Source: JACPNA01 sp964429715
GTDB taxonomy: Archaea; Nanobdellota; Nanobdellia; Woesearchaeales; GW2011-AR9
Direction of reading: 5' to 3'
NCBI GenBank assembly: GCA_964429715.1
Contig: CAYSCV010000043.1
Span: 1-11,775 of the forward strand
Length of the DNA stretch: 11,775 nucleotides
Below, piece by piece: positions 1-5,155 of this stretch. The position numbers and the translations under genes are program-made. Numbering within the stretch: position 1 is the stretch's first letter; every line of letters begins with the position of its first letter. The notes beneath the pieces were generated by a model. The model was not told the DNA's origin and ran no database searches. It saw nothing but the letters and a program-made list of their open reading frames with translations.

Positions 1-51
1 TGGCTTAATCGAACTCCCATAGCAGCACTCTCCCGCAGGATCAACGGGAAC
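1..51 (-). rRNA. rrs: 5' end of 16S ribosomal RNA (partial)
   Basis: Read on the minus strand, bases 51-1 match the start of an archaeal small-subunit rRNA: TTCCCGTTGATCCTGCGGGA, followed by a GCTGCTAT block and ending in AAGCCA. The rest of the gene lies to the left of the window. Helix 1 is CCCG (48-45) paired with CGGG (35-32) around the invariant TTGATCCTG; most archaea have CCGG/CCGG here, so both sides have changed together and pairing is kept. This variant is known from Nanoarchaeum equitans and related DPANN archaea. The exact mature 5' end cannot be read from sequence; it should fall around 50-53. The identity is very secure because this segment is almost universally conserved. Confidence 0.95.
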
Positions 52-207
52 TCTATTTACTTAGAATTTCTACAGATGTAGATTTTCTTGATCCTGTATT
101 CTCATTATTACGGCCACAATTTTGAAACTTAAATACGTCTTTTATCGTCGTATCAAGGAAAATTGGATCACCTAATTCATACTCAATATTATTTGAGCAC
201 ACATATC
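52..207 (-). other. 16S rRNA leader (5' external transcribed spacer)
   Basis: This is the stretch between the predicted rRNA transcription start (about 205-210) and the 16S 5' end. It contains no convincing ORF. On the minus strand it holds a small hairpin, TCTAC-ATCT-GTAGA (82-69), and a CAGGATCAA element (96-88) exactly complementary to TTGATCCTG at the 16S 5' end (44-36). The leader strand of the usual 16S processing stem should also lie here, but its partner is downstream of 16S and outside the window, so it cannot be verified. Confidence 0.6.
88..96 (-). promoter_or_regulatory. U3-like leader element complementary to 16S 5' end
   Basis: The leader reads CAGGATCAA, which pairs perfectly over 9 bp with TTGATCCTG of the 16S rRNA (44-36), leaving a 43-nt loop that contains a 5-bp hairpin. 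In eukaryotes U3 snoRNA box A pairs with this same 18S segment to delay the central pseudoknot, and cis-acting leader equivalents have been proposed for prokaryotes. The complementarity is seen directly; the function is inferred. Confidence 0.5.
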
Positions 208-230
208 TAAAGTGTTTGGGAAGCCACTTA

Positions 231-245
231 TTTATAAATGTTTCC
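231..245 (-). promoter_or_regulatory. Candidate rRNA promoter (BRE/TATA)
   Basis: On the minus strand GGAAACA (245-239) precedes TTTATAAA (238-231), a good archaeal BRE/TATA pair that would start transcription near 205-210 and give a leader of about 155 nt. A second TATA-like sequence, TTTATAAAAGG (255-245), lies just upstream, so the transcription start is uncertain by about 20 nt. Confidence 0.55.
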
Positions 246-311
246 CTTTTATAAAGAAAGGGTTATCGACAGAAAAAATGAATTGTAATATGTATTTTGG
301 GGTTAGATAAA

Positions 312-320
312 GTATATAAA
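312..320 (+). promoter_or_regulatory. TATA box of the 201-aa gene
   Basis: GTATATAAA-type box whose centre lies about 27 bases before the ATG at 343, which predicts a leaderless or nearly leaderless mRNA. An AGGAG at 331-335 would be a correctly spaced ribosome-binding site, but it would fall upstream of the predicted transcription start, so which one is used is undecided. Confidence 0.55.
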
Positions 321-342
321 GATTTTTTGTAGGAGAGAATAG

Positions 343-948
343 ATGGAATTGGAGGAATTGTTATTGAGAAAAGAGGAGTTGGTGATCTTTAATGAGAATA
401 GATTTCAAGTGCCAATTTATCCGTTGTTGTTACGTGTGGATGTAGAGTTTGATACGATGATAGCTTCACAAATGTTTCCGATTGCGGTGAAAGAATGGTA
501 CGATGATTTACAAAGTTATATTCAAAATTTATCAGAGAATACACCTGATGAAAAAGCGAGAAAGAAGTGGATTAAAGAGAGTTATCTTGACAAATCAGTT
601 GAAATTGTTAGAGAACATGAACGACAACGATTACGTTTTTGGGAGGATTTGACTCATTGTGATGAACGAGGGTTTGTGACGTGTTTAGATATTAGCCGCA
701 ATGCAGGAGGAAGTTTGTATCTTGGCGATGATTTTGAACGAGAGAAATGGGTGTTTAATAGATTAGTGAAGTTTAGCGAGGATAAGAAAAGATTATATTC
801 AATTAATCAAAATGAAGGAAGTACGAAGATGATTATGTATAGCATGCATAATGTGGATTATTATCCAGGAGCGTTATTCTTACGTAATTGGGCGATACTA
901 TACTTGAATGAGGCACTTAGAAAAGTGGATAGACAAGGGAAGTTGTAG
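343..948 (+). CDS. Hypothetical protein, 201 aa
   Basis: I do not recognise this protein. It is soluble-looking, with no signal peptide or membrane segment, and is rich in charged and aromatic residues. The first ~60 residues look mixed alpha/beta (a VPIYPLLLRVDVEF segment around 23-36). The middle (about 65-105) is strongly helical and basic, and the C-terminal part contains GGSLYLGDDFEREKW (121-135) and YYPGALFLRNW (172-182). The ATG at 343 is chosen because it follows a TATA box by the usual distance and an AGGAG at 331-335. The gene diverges from the 16S rRNA operon and is followed by T-rich tracts likely to terminate it. Codon use is G-rich like the other plus-strand genes here, so there is no sign of recent import. 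Confidence 0.75.
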   Translation: MELEELLLRKEELVIFNENRFQVPIYPLLLRVDVEFDTMIASQMFPIAVKEWYDDLQSYIQNLSENTPDEKARKKWIKESYLDKSVEIVREHERQRLRFWEDLTHCDERGFVTCLDISRNAGGSLYLGDDFEREKWVFNRLVKFSEDKKRLYSINQNEGSTKMIMYSMHNVDYYPGALFLRNWAILYLNEALRKVDRQGKL

Positions 949-957
949 AAGGAAAAT

Positions 958-992
958 TATTTTGATTAAATATTTTTTTAATATTTATTTTT
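958..992 (+). terminator. Poly-T terminator of the 201-aa gene
   Basis: Shortly after the stop codon at 948 the plus strand has T7 (973-979) and T5 (988-992) in an AT-only context without a stable hairpin. Archaeal RNA polymerase commonly terminates at such U-tracts. Confidence 0.45.
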
Positions 993-1040
993 AAGAAGAA
1001 GTTAAGTGCAAATTAAGATAAATAGAAGTGATAATTAATT

Positions 1041-1047
1041 AAAAAAA
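1041..1047 (-). terminator. Poly-T tract after the L41e-like gene
   Basis: On the minus strand the TAA stop is followed immediately by T7 (1047-1041), a plausible archaeal U-tract terminator. Confidence 0.4.
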
Positions 1048-1155
1048 TTATGCAGCATTTAATTTTCGACGGCGCTTCTCCTTTTTGATCTTTTTACGCT
1101 GCCATTTCCAGCGCATTTGACCTTTTTTCTTCCAGCGTCGTGAACTTCGTTTCAT
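1048..1155 (-). CDS. L41e-like small basic ribosomal protein, 35 aa
   Basis: This short minus-strand ORF (ATG 1155-1153, TAA 1050-1048) encodes 35 residues, of which about 18 are Lys or Arg. The part from the second Met, MRWKWQRKKIKKEKRRRKL, resembles eukaryotic/archaeal ribosomal protein L41e, a ~25-residue single helix that begins with MRxKW and is followed by K/R blocks. L41e sits in the inter-subunit bridge region of the large subunit. The N-terminal 13 residues (MKRSSRRWKKKGQ) are an extension, or the true start is the internal ATG (1116-1114). A TATA box at 1188-1178 lies 27-28 bases before the first ATG, which supports the longer form and leaderless expression, and a T7 tract follows the stop. 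The gene is too short for most automatic gene callers. The match is by pattern only; a generic basic peptide is the alternative. Confidence 0.65.
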   Translation of the reverse strand: MKRSSRRWKKKGQMRWKWQRKKIKKEKRRRKLNAA

Positions 1156-1177
1156 GTAGGTGGAAAAAATGGAGGGG

Positions 1178-1188
1178 TTTTATAAAGG
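1178..1188 (-). promoter_or_regulatory. TATA box of the L41e-like gene
   Basis: On the minus strand the sequence reads AAACCTTTATAAAA, a strong BRE/TATA signal about 28 bases before the ATG at 1155. It predicts a transcript beginning within a few bases of the start codon and is the main independent evidence that this tiny ORF is a gene. Confidence 0.6.
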
Positions 1189-1270
1189 TTTCTGTGCTGG
1201 AGTTGGTGATGAAAAATAAAGAGGCTTAATCTCCTAATTGTTACTATTTGAAAGAAAATACATTAATAAG

Positions 1271-1279
1271 ATTTAAAAA
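1271..1279 (+). promoter_or_regulatory. Candidate TATA box for the 142-aa gene
   Basis: ATTTAAAAA, centred about 27 bases before the ATG at 1302, fits the leaderless pattern seen at the other genes of this window. It is weaker than the other boxes and lies inside the longer TTG-initiated frame. Confidence 0.4.
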
Positions 1280-1301
1280 GAAAATGCTGCCAACGCAAAC
1301 G

Positions 1302-1730
1302 ATGTTTAAAATTGCAGTAATAGGAGACGTAATTCTGGATAAAAATAGTTATGTACATTATAATACCAAACGAGAAAATGCTCCGGTCTATGATTGTATT
1401 GAAGAGCGATGGCAAGCAGGAGAGATTTTTGAAGGAAAAACGACACCCCATATTGAAGAGATTGCAGGATCTTTGAAACGTACTGTAGAGTTACAGACTG
1501 AGCCGTTAGGGGTGTATCATGATAAATTTTTTCGAGATATAGTGTATGAGGGGAGACATAGAGTTTTAGGGTATCTACTTGCAGGAAGAGAGTATGTTCC
1601 AGGAATGATGATTGCGGGAAATCATCCGAAAGTGTTGTCAAAGAAACGCCCGGAGAAAGTTGAGTATTATCGGAGAAGAATAATTCCTGTGACTCGTTTT
1701 TTAGATTATATTTTAGGAAAGAAAGAGTGA
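1302..1730 (+). CDS. Hypothetical protein with ParB/Srx-like GRHR motif, 142 aa
   Basis: The function is unknown, but two segments are recognisable. Residues 2-28 (FKIAVIGDVILDKNSY ... ENAPV) resemble the first strand and loop of PfkB-family heptose/sugar kinases such as HldE (IGDVxLDxY...APV), yet the GG substrate loop and the ATP-binding region of that family are absent. Residues 80-100 (IVYEGRHRVLGYLLAGREYVP) fit the G-x-R-R...A-G...P signature of ParB/sulfiredoxin-like domains. The protein is too short to be a complete sugar kinase, so it is either a compact ParB-like protein or a remnant. The frame is open from a TTG at 1248 and another ATG lies at 1284. I chose 1302 because the IAVIGD strand then starts right after the Met and a TATA box lies ~27 bases upstream. 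The gene ends 2 bases from the convergent membrane-protein gene. Confidence 0.65.
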   Translation: MFKIAVIGDVILDKNSYVHYNTKRENAPVYDCIEERWQAGEIFEGKTTPHIEEIAGSLKRTVELQTEPLGVYHDKFFRDIVYEGRHRVLGYLLAGREYVPGMMIAGNHPKVLSKKRPEKVEYYRRRIIPVTRFLDYILGKKE

Positions 1731-1732
1731 GA

Positions 1733-2317
1733 TTAAAATTTTGTGAGTTGTTTTCTGCGGATAACAAGCATTATTGTGAATAAAGAGTTCATAATAACTA
1801 AGGATGCAGGATAAAGATAGGTTGTGAGAGTTATTGTTTCTAAAGCGAGTAATCCAATTGCAAATTTTATTGCAGCGAGGGCGTAGAGAACAACTGTTTC
1901 GCTCCAAGGATTGCTGAAGCTTTTGCGAAATGTGGGGATGAAGGCTATTGCGTCTGTTAACGTGATAAGAATTACGGCTGTGAGTGGTTTTTTTGTGAAA
2001 AACCAAAGCCCTAATGCGAAAAGTGCGGATAATAGGCATAGCCAATCAACAAAAGGGAAGTCTTTATGTCCTCTTACTAAGGCAAAAAGAAATACAATGA
2101 AACAAAATAAAGAAGTGGTTCCGGTGACCCAGGCGCCAGGTCCGGCATGTTCTATAACTTGGGCAGCAAAAGCGATGCCTGTTAAGAGTGACCAAACAAA
2201 CCAGGTAAACGCATGGGGTTTGGTTTTTCCTTTGAAGAGATCACGAAAATAAGGGATGTAACTTATGATGCCTATGATGATTGCAATAAGACCTAACATG
2301 ATTTTGTAGTTGAACAT
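1733..2317 (-). CDS. Membrane protein with two PQ-loop-like repeats, 194 aa
   Basis: This is an integral membrane protein with about six hydrophobic helices. Two related segments can be seen. Residues ~9-45 (IAIIIGIISYIPYFRDLFKG then KTKPHAFTWFVWSLL) and residues ~118-155 (a TLTDAIAFIPTFRKSF stretch followed by YALAAIKFAIGLLAL) each show the helix-(Y/F)IPxFR-loop-aromatic helix layout of PQ-loop/SemiSWEET-type proteins, where such repeats form half-transporters. The canonical PQ dipeptide is replaced by IP in both. The internal duplication suggests a fused two-repeat unit; the substrate is unknown and transport is inferred from the fold family. The first ATG (2317) is preceded by a TATA-like box 27 bases upstream; a Met at residue 7 is an alternative start. 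The C-terminus ends in basic residues (IRRKQLTK), predicted cytoplasmic. Confidence 0.75.
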   Translation of the reverse strand: MFNYKIMLGLIAIIIGIISYIPYFRDLFKGKTKPHAFTWFVWSLLTGIAFAAQVIEHAGPGAWVTGTTSLFCFIVFLFALVRGHKDFPFVDWLCLLSALFALGLWFFTKKPLTAVILITLTDAIAFIPTFRKSFSNPWSETVVLYALAAIKFAIGLLALETITLTTYLYPASLVIMNSLFTIMLVIRRKQLTKF

Positions 2318-2338
2318 GAAATAGTATTAAGATTAAAG

Positions 2339-2348
2339 GTTAAATAAG
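2339..2348 (-). promoter_or_regulatory. Candidate TATA box of the PQ-loop gene
   Basis: The minus-strand sequence CTTATTTAACC is centred about 27 bases before the ATG at 2317, consistent with leaderless expression. It is of medium strength. Confidence 0.4.
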
Positions 2349-2401
2349 TATCTATTTTGAGGGGAGATGTTTATAATTTGAGATTATGATTCAAAGAGAA
2401 T

Positions 2402-3451
2402 TTATTTTATCAAGTGTTGATTTAATTTTATGGTAAGACCAGAATATTGCTTAATGAAGCTTGTTTGCAGCACATTGTTAAATGCCCATCGTTTATGTTT
2501 GATAAGTTCAGGAAGAGAGGTGTAGAGGAGGGAATAGGATTTCTTTTGAGAGGGAAGAGAATATGGTTCTGTTGATATTTCTTTGTAGGGCAGATTATTG
2601 AAATCGATTGCGGTGATATCGAATGAGGAGAGATCTGTGTATGGAATCTCATAATTTTTTCTTGTAGAAAGTTTGCTGTCAGGATGAGCACTATATTCTC
2701 GTGAGCCCTCTCCATAATCAGTTACATTTGCTAAAGGATTTGTTTCATCACCAATGTGAAGAGAGAGATGAGGAACCCCTCCACGATCTTCAATGGTAAC
2801 AAAATAACTGAATTTTGCGCCAATTAATCGACGGGTTATTTCGTCATCTGGTTCGGAATGGGTATATAGATCAATGGGGAGAATTACTTTTTGTTCATCT
2901 TTGTGATAGATTAGCCATTCTCCTACAGCGATTTTTTCTTCAAGATCGCAGGTGTATAAAACGTTTTCAAATGTTGTTGAATTGTTTGGACTGCGTATAA
3001 AGAAGAATTCTTTTTGTGGGTCAAAAGAAATAGGAGTATCAAATCTCTCAACGATGCTATATTCTCCTTGACCATGATATATACTATATTTTGTGGGGTG
3101 GTGATGAGGAGACAGGTTCATGAGATCTTCATATAAAAATAATTCTGAATCTGCTCTTGCTTTCTGAACCAAAATAGAATGAAGGATATCTTTGTTGAGG
3201 GGTTGATCTTTTTTCAGGAGGATAGGGCTTAATTGGAAACATGAGGGATAATCATTGAGATAAAATTCTGGGAGAAGAGCACCATAAAATTGATAGTTGG
3301 ATATATCTTCAAAGGAAATATTTTTGTGGGATTGGTTGTCTTGTTGGAAACAGAGATTTATTTTTTTAATGTCTTGGATATTTTGGGGTTGAGTGTTTGC
3401 AGCAATTATGAGGTCAAGAGATTCGAGAGAATCACGTGTCAAAGAGTTCAT
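2402..3451 (-). CDS. Hypothetical protein, 349 aa
   Basis: I recognise no family. The protein is soluble-looking, with no signal peptide or membrane segment, acidic to neutral, poor in cysteine, and rich in Ser, Asp, Tyr and Pro. The middle part (about 120-240) looks mostly beta, with segments such as YSIVERFDTPISF (residues 130-142), VGEWLIYHKDEQKVILPIDL (176-195) and KFSYFVTIEDRGGVPHLSLH (213-232), suggesting a beta-sandwich or barrel-like core. The last ~50 residues (LPELIKHKRWAFNNVLQTSF) look helical. A TATA-like TTTTAAAAT lies ~25 bases before the ATG, so the gene is probably transcribed alone and leaderless. Its plus-strand G and C counts are nearly equal, unlike most neighbours, which may indicate later arrival. 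Confidence 0.75.
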   Translation of the reverse strand: MNSLTRDSLESLDLIIAANTQPQNIQDIKKINLCFQQDNQSHKNISFEDISNYQFYGALLPEFYLNDYPSCFQLSPILLKKDQPLNKDILHSILVQKARADSELFLYEDLMNLSPHHHPTKYSIYHGQGEYSIVERFDTPISFDPQKEFFFIRSPNNSTTFENVLYTCDLEEKIAVGEWLIYHKDEQKVILPIDLYTHSEPDDEITRRLIGAKFSYFVTIEDRGGVPHLSLHIGDETNPLANVTDYGEGSREYSAHPDSKLSTRKNYEIPYTDLSSFDITAIDFNNLPYKEISTEPYSLPSQKKSYSLLYTSLPELIKHKRWAFNNVLQTSFIKQYSGLTIKLNQHLIK

Positions 3452-3470
3452 AGTATAAATAGGGAAGATT

Positions 3471-3480
3471 ATTTTAAAAG
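3471..3480 (-). promoter_or_regulatory. TATA box of the 349-aa gene
   Basis: The minus strand reads CTTTTAAAAT, centred about 25 bases before the ATG at 3451. It lies in the short gap after the flavoprotein pseudogene. Confidence 0.45.
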
Positions 3481-3518
3481 TATTTTGATAGTGGGATGTG
3501 GCTATTGGAGACTGTTAA

Positions 3519-3953
3519 TTATGGCTGAAGATGTATTTCAAATATTTCTTCTGGGTCTTTGGAGAGGTCGCAATATCTGACCCAAGTTGGTTTGATGAGG
3601 AAGTAGCGTTGGTCTTTGTGAGAGGCGTATTTTTCTGATACGGGATTTTTGATGAGCTGGATGCTTTTACATTTTTCTAATTCTTTTCCGGTAACTTCTG
3701 TGGCAGTTCATTCGTATTGAAGAGTGGTGTTGGATGTTTCGTCTAGACCTACAACTGCGGAGATATGCAGGTTGTGTTTTAGATTCGTATATTTTCTGGT
3801 AGTTGAGAATGTGCCGAAGATGAGTTCGAGCGATGGGTTTTCTGCGAAGGCGACAAGAGCGCTTTGAGGTTTGTTGTTTTTGTTAATAGTTGAGAGGACC
3901 ATCAGGTTGTGCTGTTTGAGGAGGTTCAATATTTTTATTTTTTGATTGTTCAT
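3519..3953 (-). pseudogene. FMN split-barrel (PNPOx-like) protein with in-frame TGA
   Basis: The minus-strand frame from ATG 3953 encodes a typical small pyridoxamine-5'-phosphate-oxidase-like flavoprotein of 144 codons, but codon 82 (3710-3708) is TGA. Upstream are an N-terminal helix, the beta strands MVLSTINKNNKPQSALVAFA (residues 18-37) and the TTRKYTNLKHN segment (51-61) expected to contact FMN phosphate. Downstream, the same frame continues TATEVTGKELEK, then RYFLIKPTWVRYCDLSKDPE, to a TAA at 3521-3519. In this family the interrupted position is normally Gly (LQYEGTATEV), so GGA to TGA by one base explains it. TGA is clearly a stop elsewhere in the window, so this is most likely a nonsense mutation, a strain variant or an assembly error, leaving an 81-residue product (3708-3953) without half of the barrel. 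It begins 8 bases after the upstream oxygenase-like gene and is the last gene of that operon. Confidence 0.8.
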
Positions 3954-3961
3954 GTTTTTTT

Positions 3962-4534
3962 TTATTTATTAGAAAGAGTACCTATTAAAATATATCGTTT
4001 GTTTTTTTCTGCGTAATGGTTGATGTATTCAATGTATTTTTGGAAGTGTTTGGTTCTTTTGATTATGGAGAGGGTGTTTGGTTTTGAGGTAATGGTGAAT
4101 ACTTGTCCTTGGCCGTTGGTGTAGATGAGGTTGCCGCCGTAGTCTGGTTGCCAGTGTTCTGTGAGGTCGAGAATGATGTCGTAGCCAGATGGTTCGATGT
4201 TTTTGTCATGTAAGAGGGTGTAATCTTTGTGTTGGAATTGAAGAAGTTTGAAATTTTGGAGAGAGATATTTTTTTTTACTATAGATGAAACGATTTGAGG
4301 GATAGCTTGGATAAATGAAGAGAGTTCTTTTTTTATTGAGGCGGCGGAATAGGAGCAGAGTAAAGGATTCTTTTGGTGTTGGAATTGTGAGGAGGCAGTA
4401 AGAGATTTTATTTTGTTGTATTCTTGTTCTGTGAAGAAGTTATGCAGTTGGATGCTGGGCAATAGAGTATTTTGTTGAAATAGATGTTTGAGTTGTTGTA
4501 CGGTTTCTATTTTTTTGTATATTGGATTAACCAT
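3962..4534 (-). CDS. 2OG-Fe(II) oxygenase-like protein, 190 aa
   Basis: This is a double-stranded beta-helix protein of the 2-oxoglutarate/Fe(II)-dependent oxygenase type. Evidence is the core from residue 95 on: FQHKDYTLLHDKN (100-112), DLTEHWQPDYGGNLIY (123-138, the typical W...GG-x-L turn) and a distal part with His173 and Arg180 (YINHYAEKNKRYILIG). The first metal-ligand motif is not textbook: His109 is followed by Asp-Lys rather than x-Asp, although His102-Lys-Asp104 would offer an HxD. It may therefore be active with a variant site or be a non-catalytic partner. It overlaps the upstream oxygenase gene by 8 bases (ATGGTTAA), implying translational coupling. Together the two resemble the catalytic plus accessory DSBH domains of eukaryotic Tpa1/Ofd1, split into two polypeptides; that comparison is inference. 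Confidence 0.7.
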   Translation of the reverse strand: MVNPIYKKIETVQQLKHLFQQNTLLPSIQLHNFFTEQEYNKIKSLTASSQFQHQKNPLLCSYSAASIKKELSSFIQAIPQIVSSIVKKNISLQNFKLLQFQHKDYTLLHDKNIEPSGYDIILDLTEHWQPDYGGNLIYTNGQGQVFTITSKPNTLSIIKRTKHFQKYIEYINHYAEKNKRYILIGTLSNK

Positions 4535-5120
4535 GGAACCACCCGCTGATGGCGATACGCTGTTTGTTGGTTATGACTTCTTCGACTTCATGAAATGATT
4601 TTTTAGAAACGGGGAAGAGAATTAATGTGTTGAATGTTGGTTGAGTGCGTTTAACGATTGCTGTTGGTTGGTTGTGTTTGCTGTTGTAGAATGCTAAAGC
4701 GCCGCCGTCACTTTTTTTTAATGTTGAGAGGTAGTATATGTAGGCGATTTTTCTTTTTTCAAGCTGGTCGTCGTGAGGGAGGAGGTAGTTGCTGTCAGTG
4801 TAAATAGTTCCTGCCATGTCGATGGTGTTTGGGATGATTTTTATTTTTGTGATTTGTGTGAGGTAGGTTGTGAATTCTTTTGAGGAGAGGTAGTTGCGGA
4901 ATTTCTTTATAATGGGATTATTTGATGAAATAAGGTCTTTGGTTTGATAGAGGGTGAATAAATCGGATTGTTTAAGCTCGAATGGTTCATCTTTGAGAGC
5001 TTTGAGAAGGTTGATGGCGTTTTGTTCTTTGAGGAAGTTTGGGATGATAAGATGGGGGAAAGGGGTTTGAAATTGGTTTACTTTGGGGTTCATTTTTTTT
5101 TTGTAATTAGATAAATCCAT
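4527..5120 (-). CDS. Prolyl 4-hydroxylase-like 2OG-Fe(II) oxygenase, 197 aa
   Basis: The protein fits the Tpa1/Ofd1/OGFOD1-type prolyl hydroxylase domain. It has an N-terminal PFPHLIIPNFL strand (20-30), the metal triad His116-x-Asp118 (LLPHDDQLEKRKIAYIYYL) with distal His177 (SFHEVEEV), the 2OG-binding Arg188 (QRIAISGWFHG), and the SDGGALAFY turn (137-145). All expected catalytic residues are present. The family uses O2, 2-oxoglutarate and Fe(II) to hydroxylate protein side chains; eukaryotic members act on ribosomal protein uS12, but the substrate here is unknown. It is the first gene of a three-gene operon with its own TATA box (5151-5143). The ATG at 5120 fits leaderless expression; Met10 (5093), just after an A10 run that could slip, is an alternative start. 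The length is normal for a single catalytic domain. Confidence 0.85.
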   Translation of the reverse strand: MDLSNYKKKMNPKVNQFQTPFPHLIIPNFLKEQNAINLLKALKDEPFELKQSDLFTLYQTKDLISSNNPIIKKFRNYLSSKEFTTYLTQITKIKIIPNTIDMAGTIYTDSNYLLPHDDQLEKRKIAYIYYLSTLKKSDGGALAFYNSKHNQPTAIVKRTQPTFNTLILFPVSKKSFHEVEEVITNKQRIAISGWFHG

Positions 5121-5142
5121 CGATTAGATTATATTGAATGAT

Positions 5143-5151
5143 GTTATAAAC
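5143..5151 (-). promoter_or_regulatory. TATA box of the oxygenase operon
   Basis: The minus-strand sequence GAAACGTTTATAAC is a strong BRE/TATA signal centred ~26 bases before the ATG at 5120. It abuts the stop codon of the 655-aa gene (5158-5156), so the operon has its own promoter despite the gap of only 35 bases. Confidence 0.6.
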
Positions 5152-5155
5152 GTTT

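Noticed and set aside
48..83. AATTTCTAC-AGAT-GTAGAT looks exactly like the 3' end of a Cas12a (type V-A) CRISPR repeat.
   Set aside because: It occurs once, with no second repeat or spacer pattern on either side, and lies in the leader of the 16S rRNA, where it forms a plain 5-bp hairpin. No cas gene is in the window. The resemblance is taken as chance.
1206..1247. GTGATGA at 1206-1212 as box C of a C/D guide RNA.
   Set aside because: No box D (CTGA) or terminal stem is found at the expected distance.
1306..1767. Open frame antisense to the 142-aa gene.
   Set aside because: It overlaps both the GRHR-motif gene and the end of the PQ-loop gene and has no recognisable features.
3708..3710. UGA recoded as glycine genome-wide.
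   Set aside because: Several intact genes end in TGA at family-typical lengths (ligase, vapB, vapC, msrA), and vapB TGA read as Gly would fuse VapB and VapC in frame. Global recoding is not tenable; a local mutation or error is preferred.
3708..3953. The flavoprotein as a genuine 81-aa protein.
   Set aside because: The same frame continues after the TGA with family-typical sequence to a TAA, so the short ORF is a truncated product rather than a real small protein.
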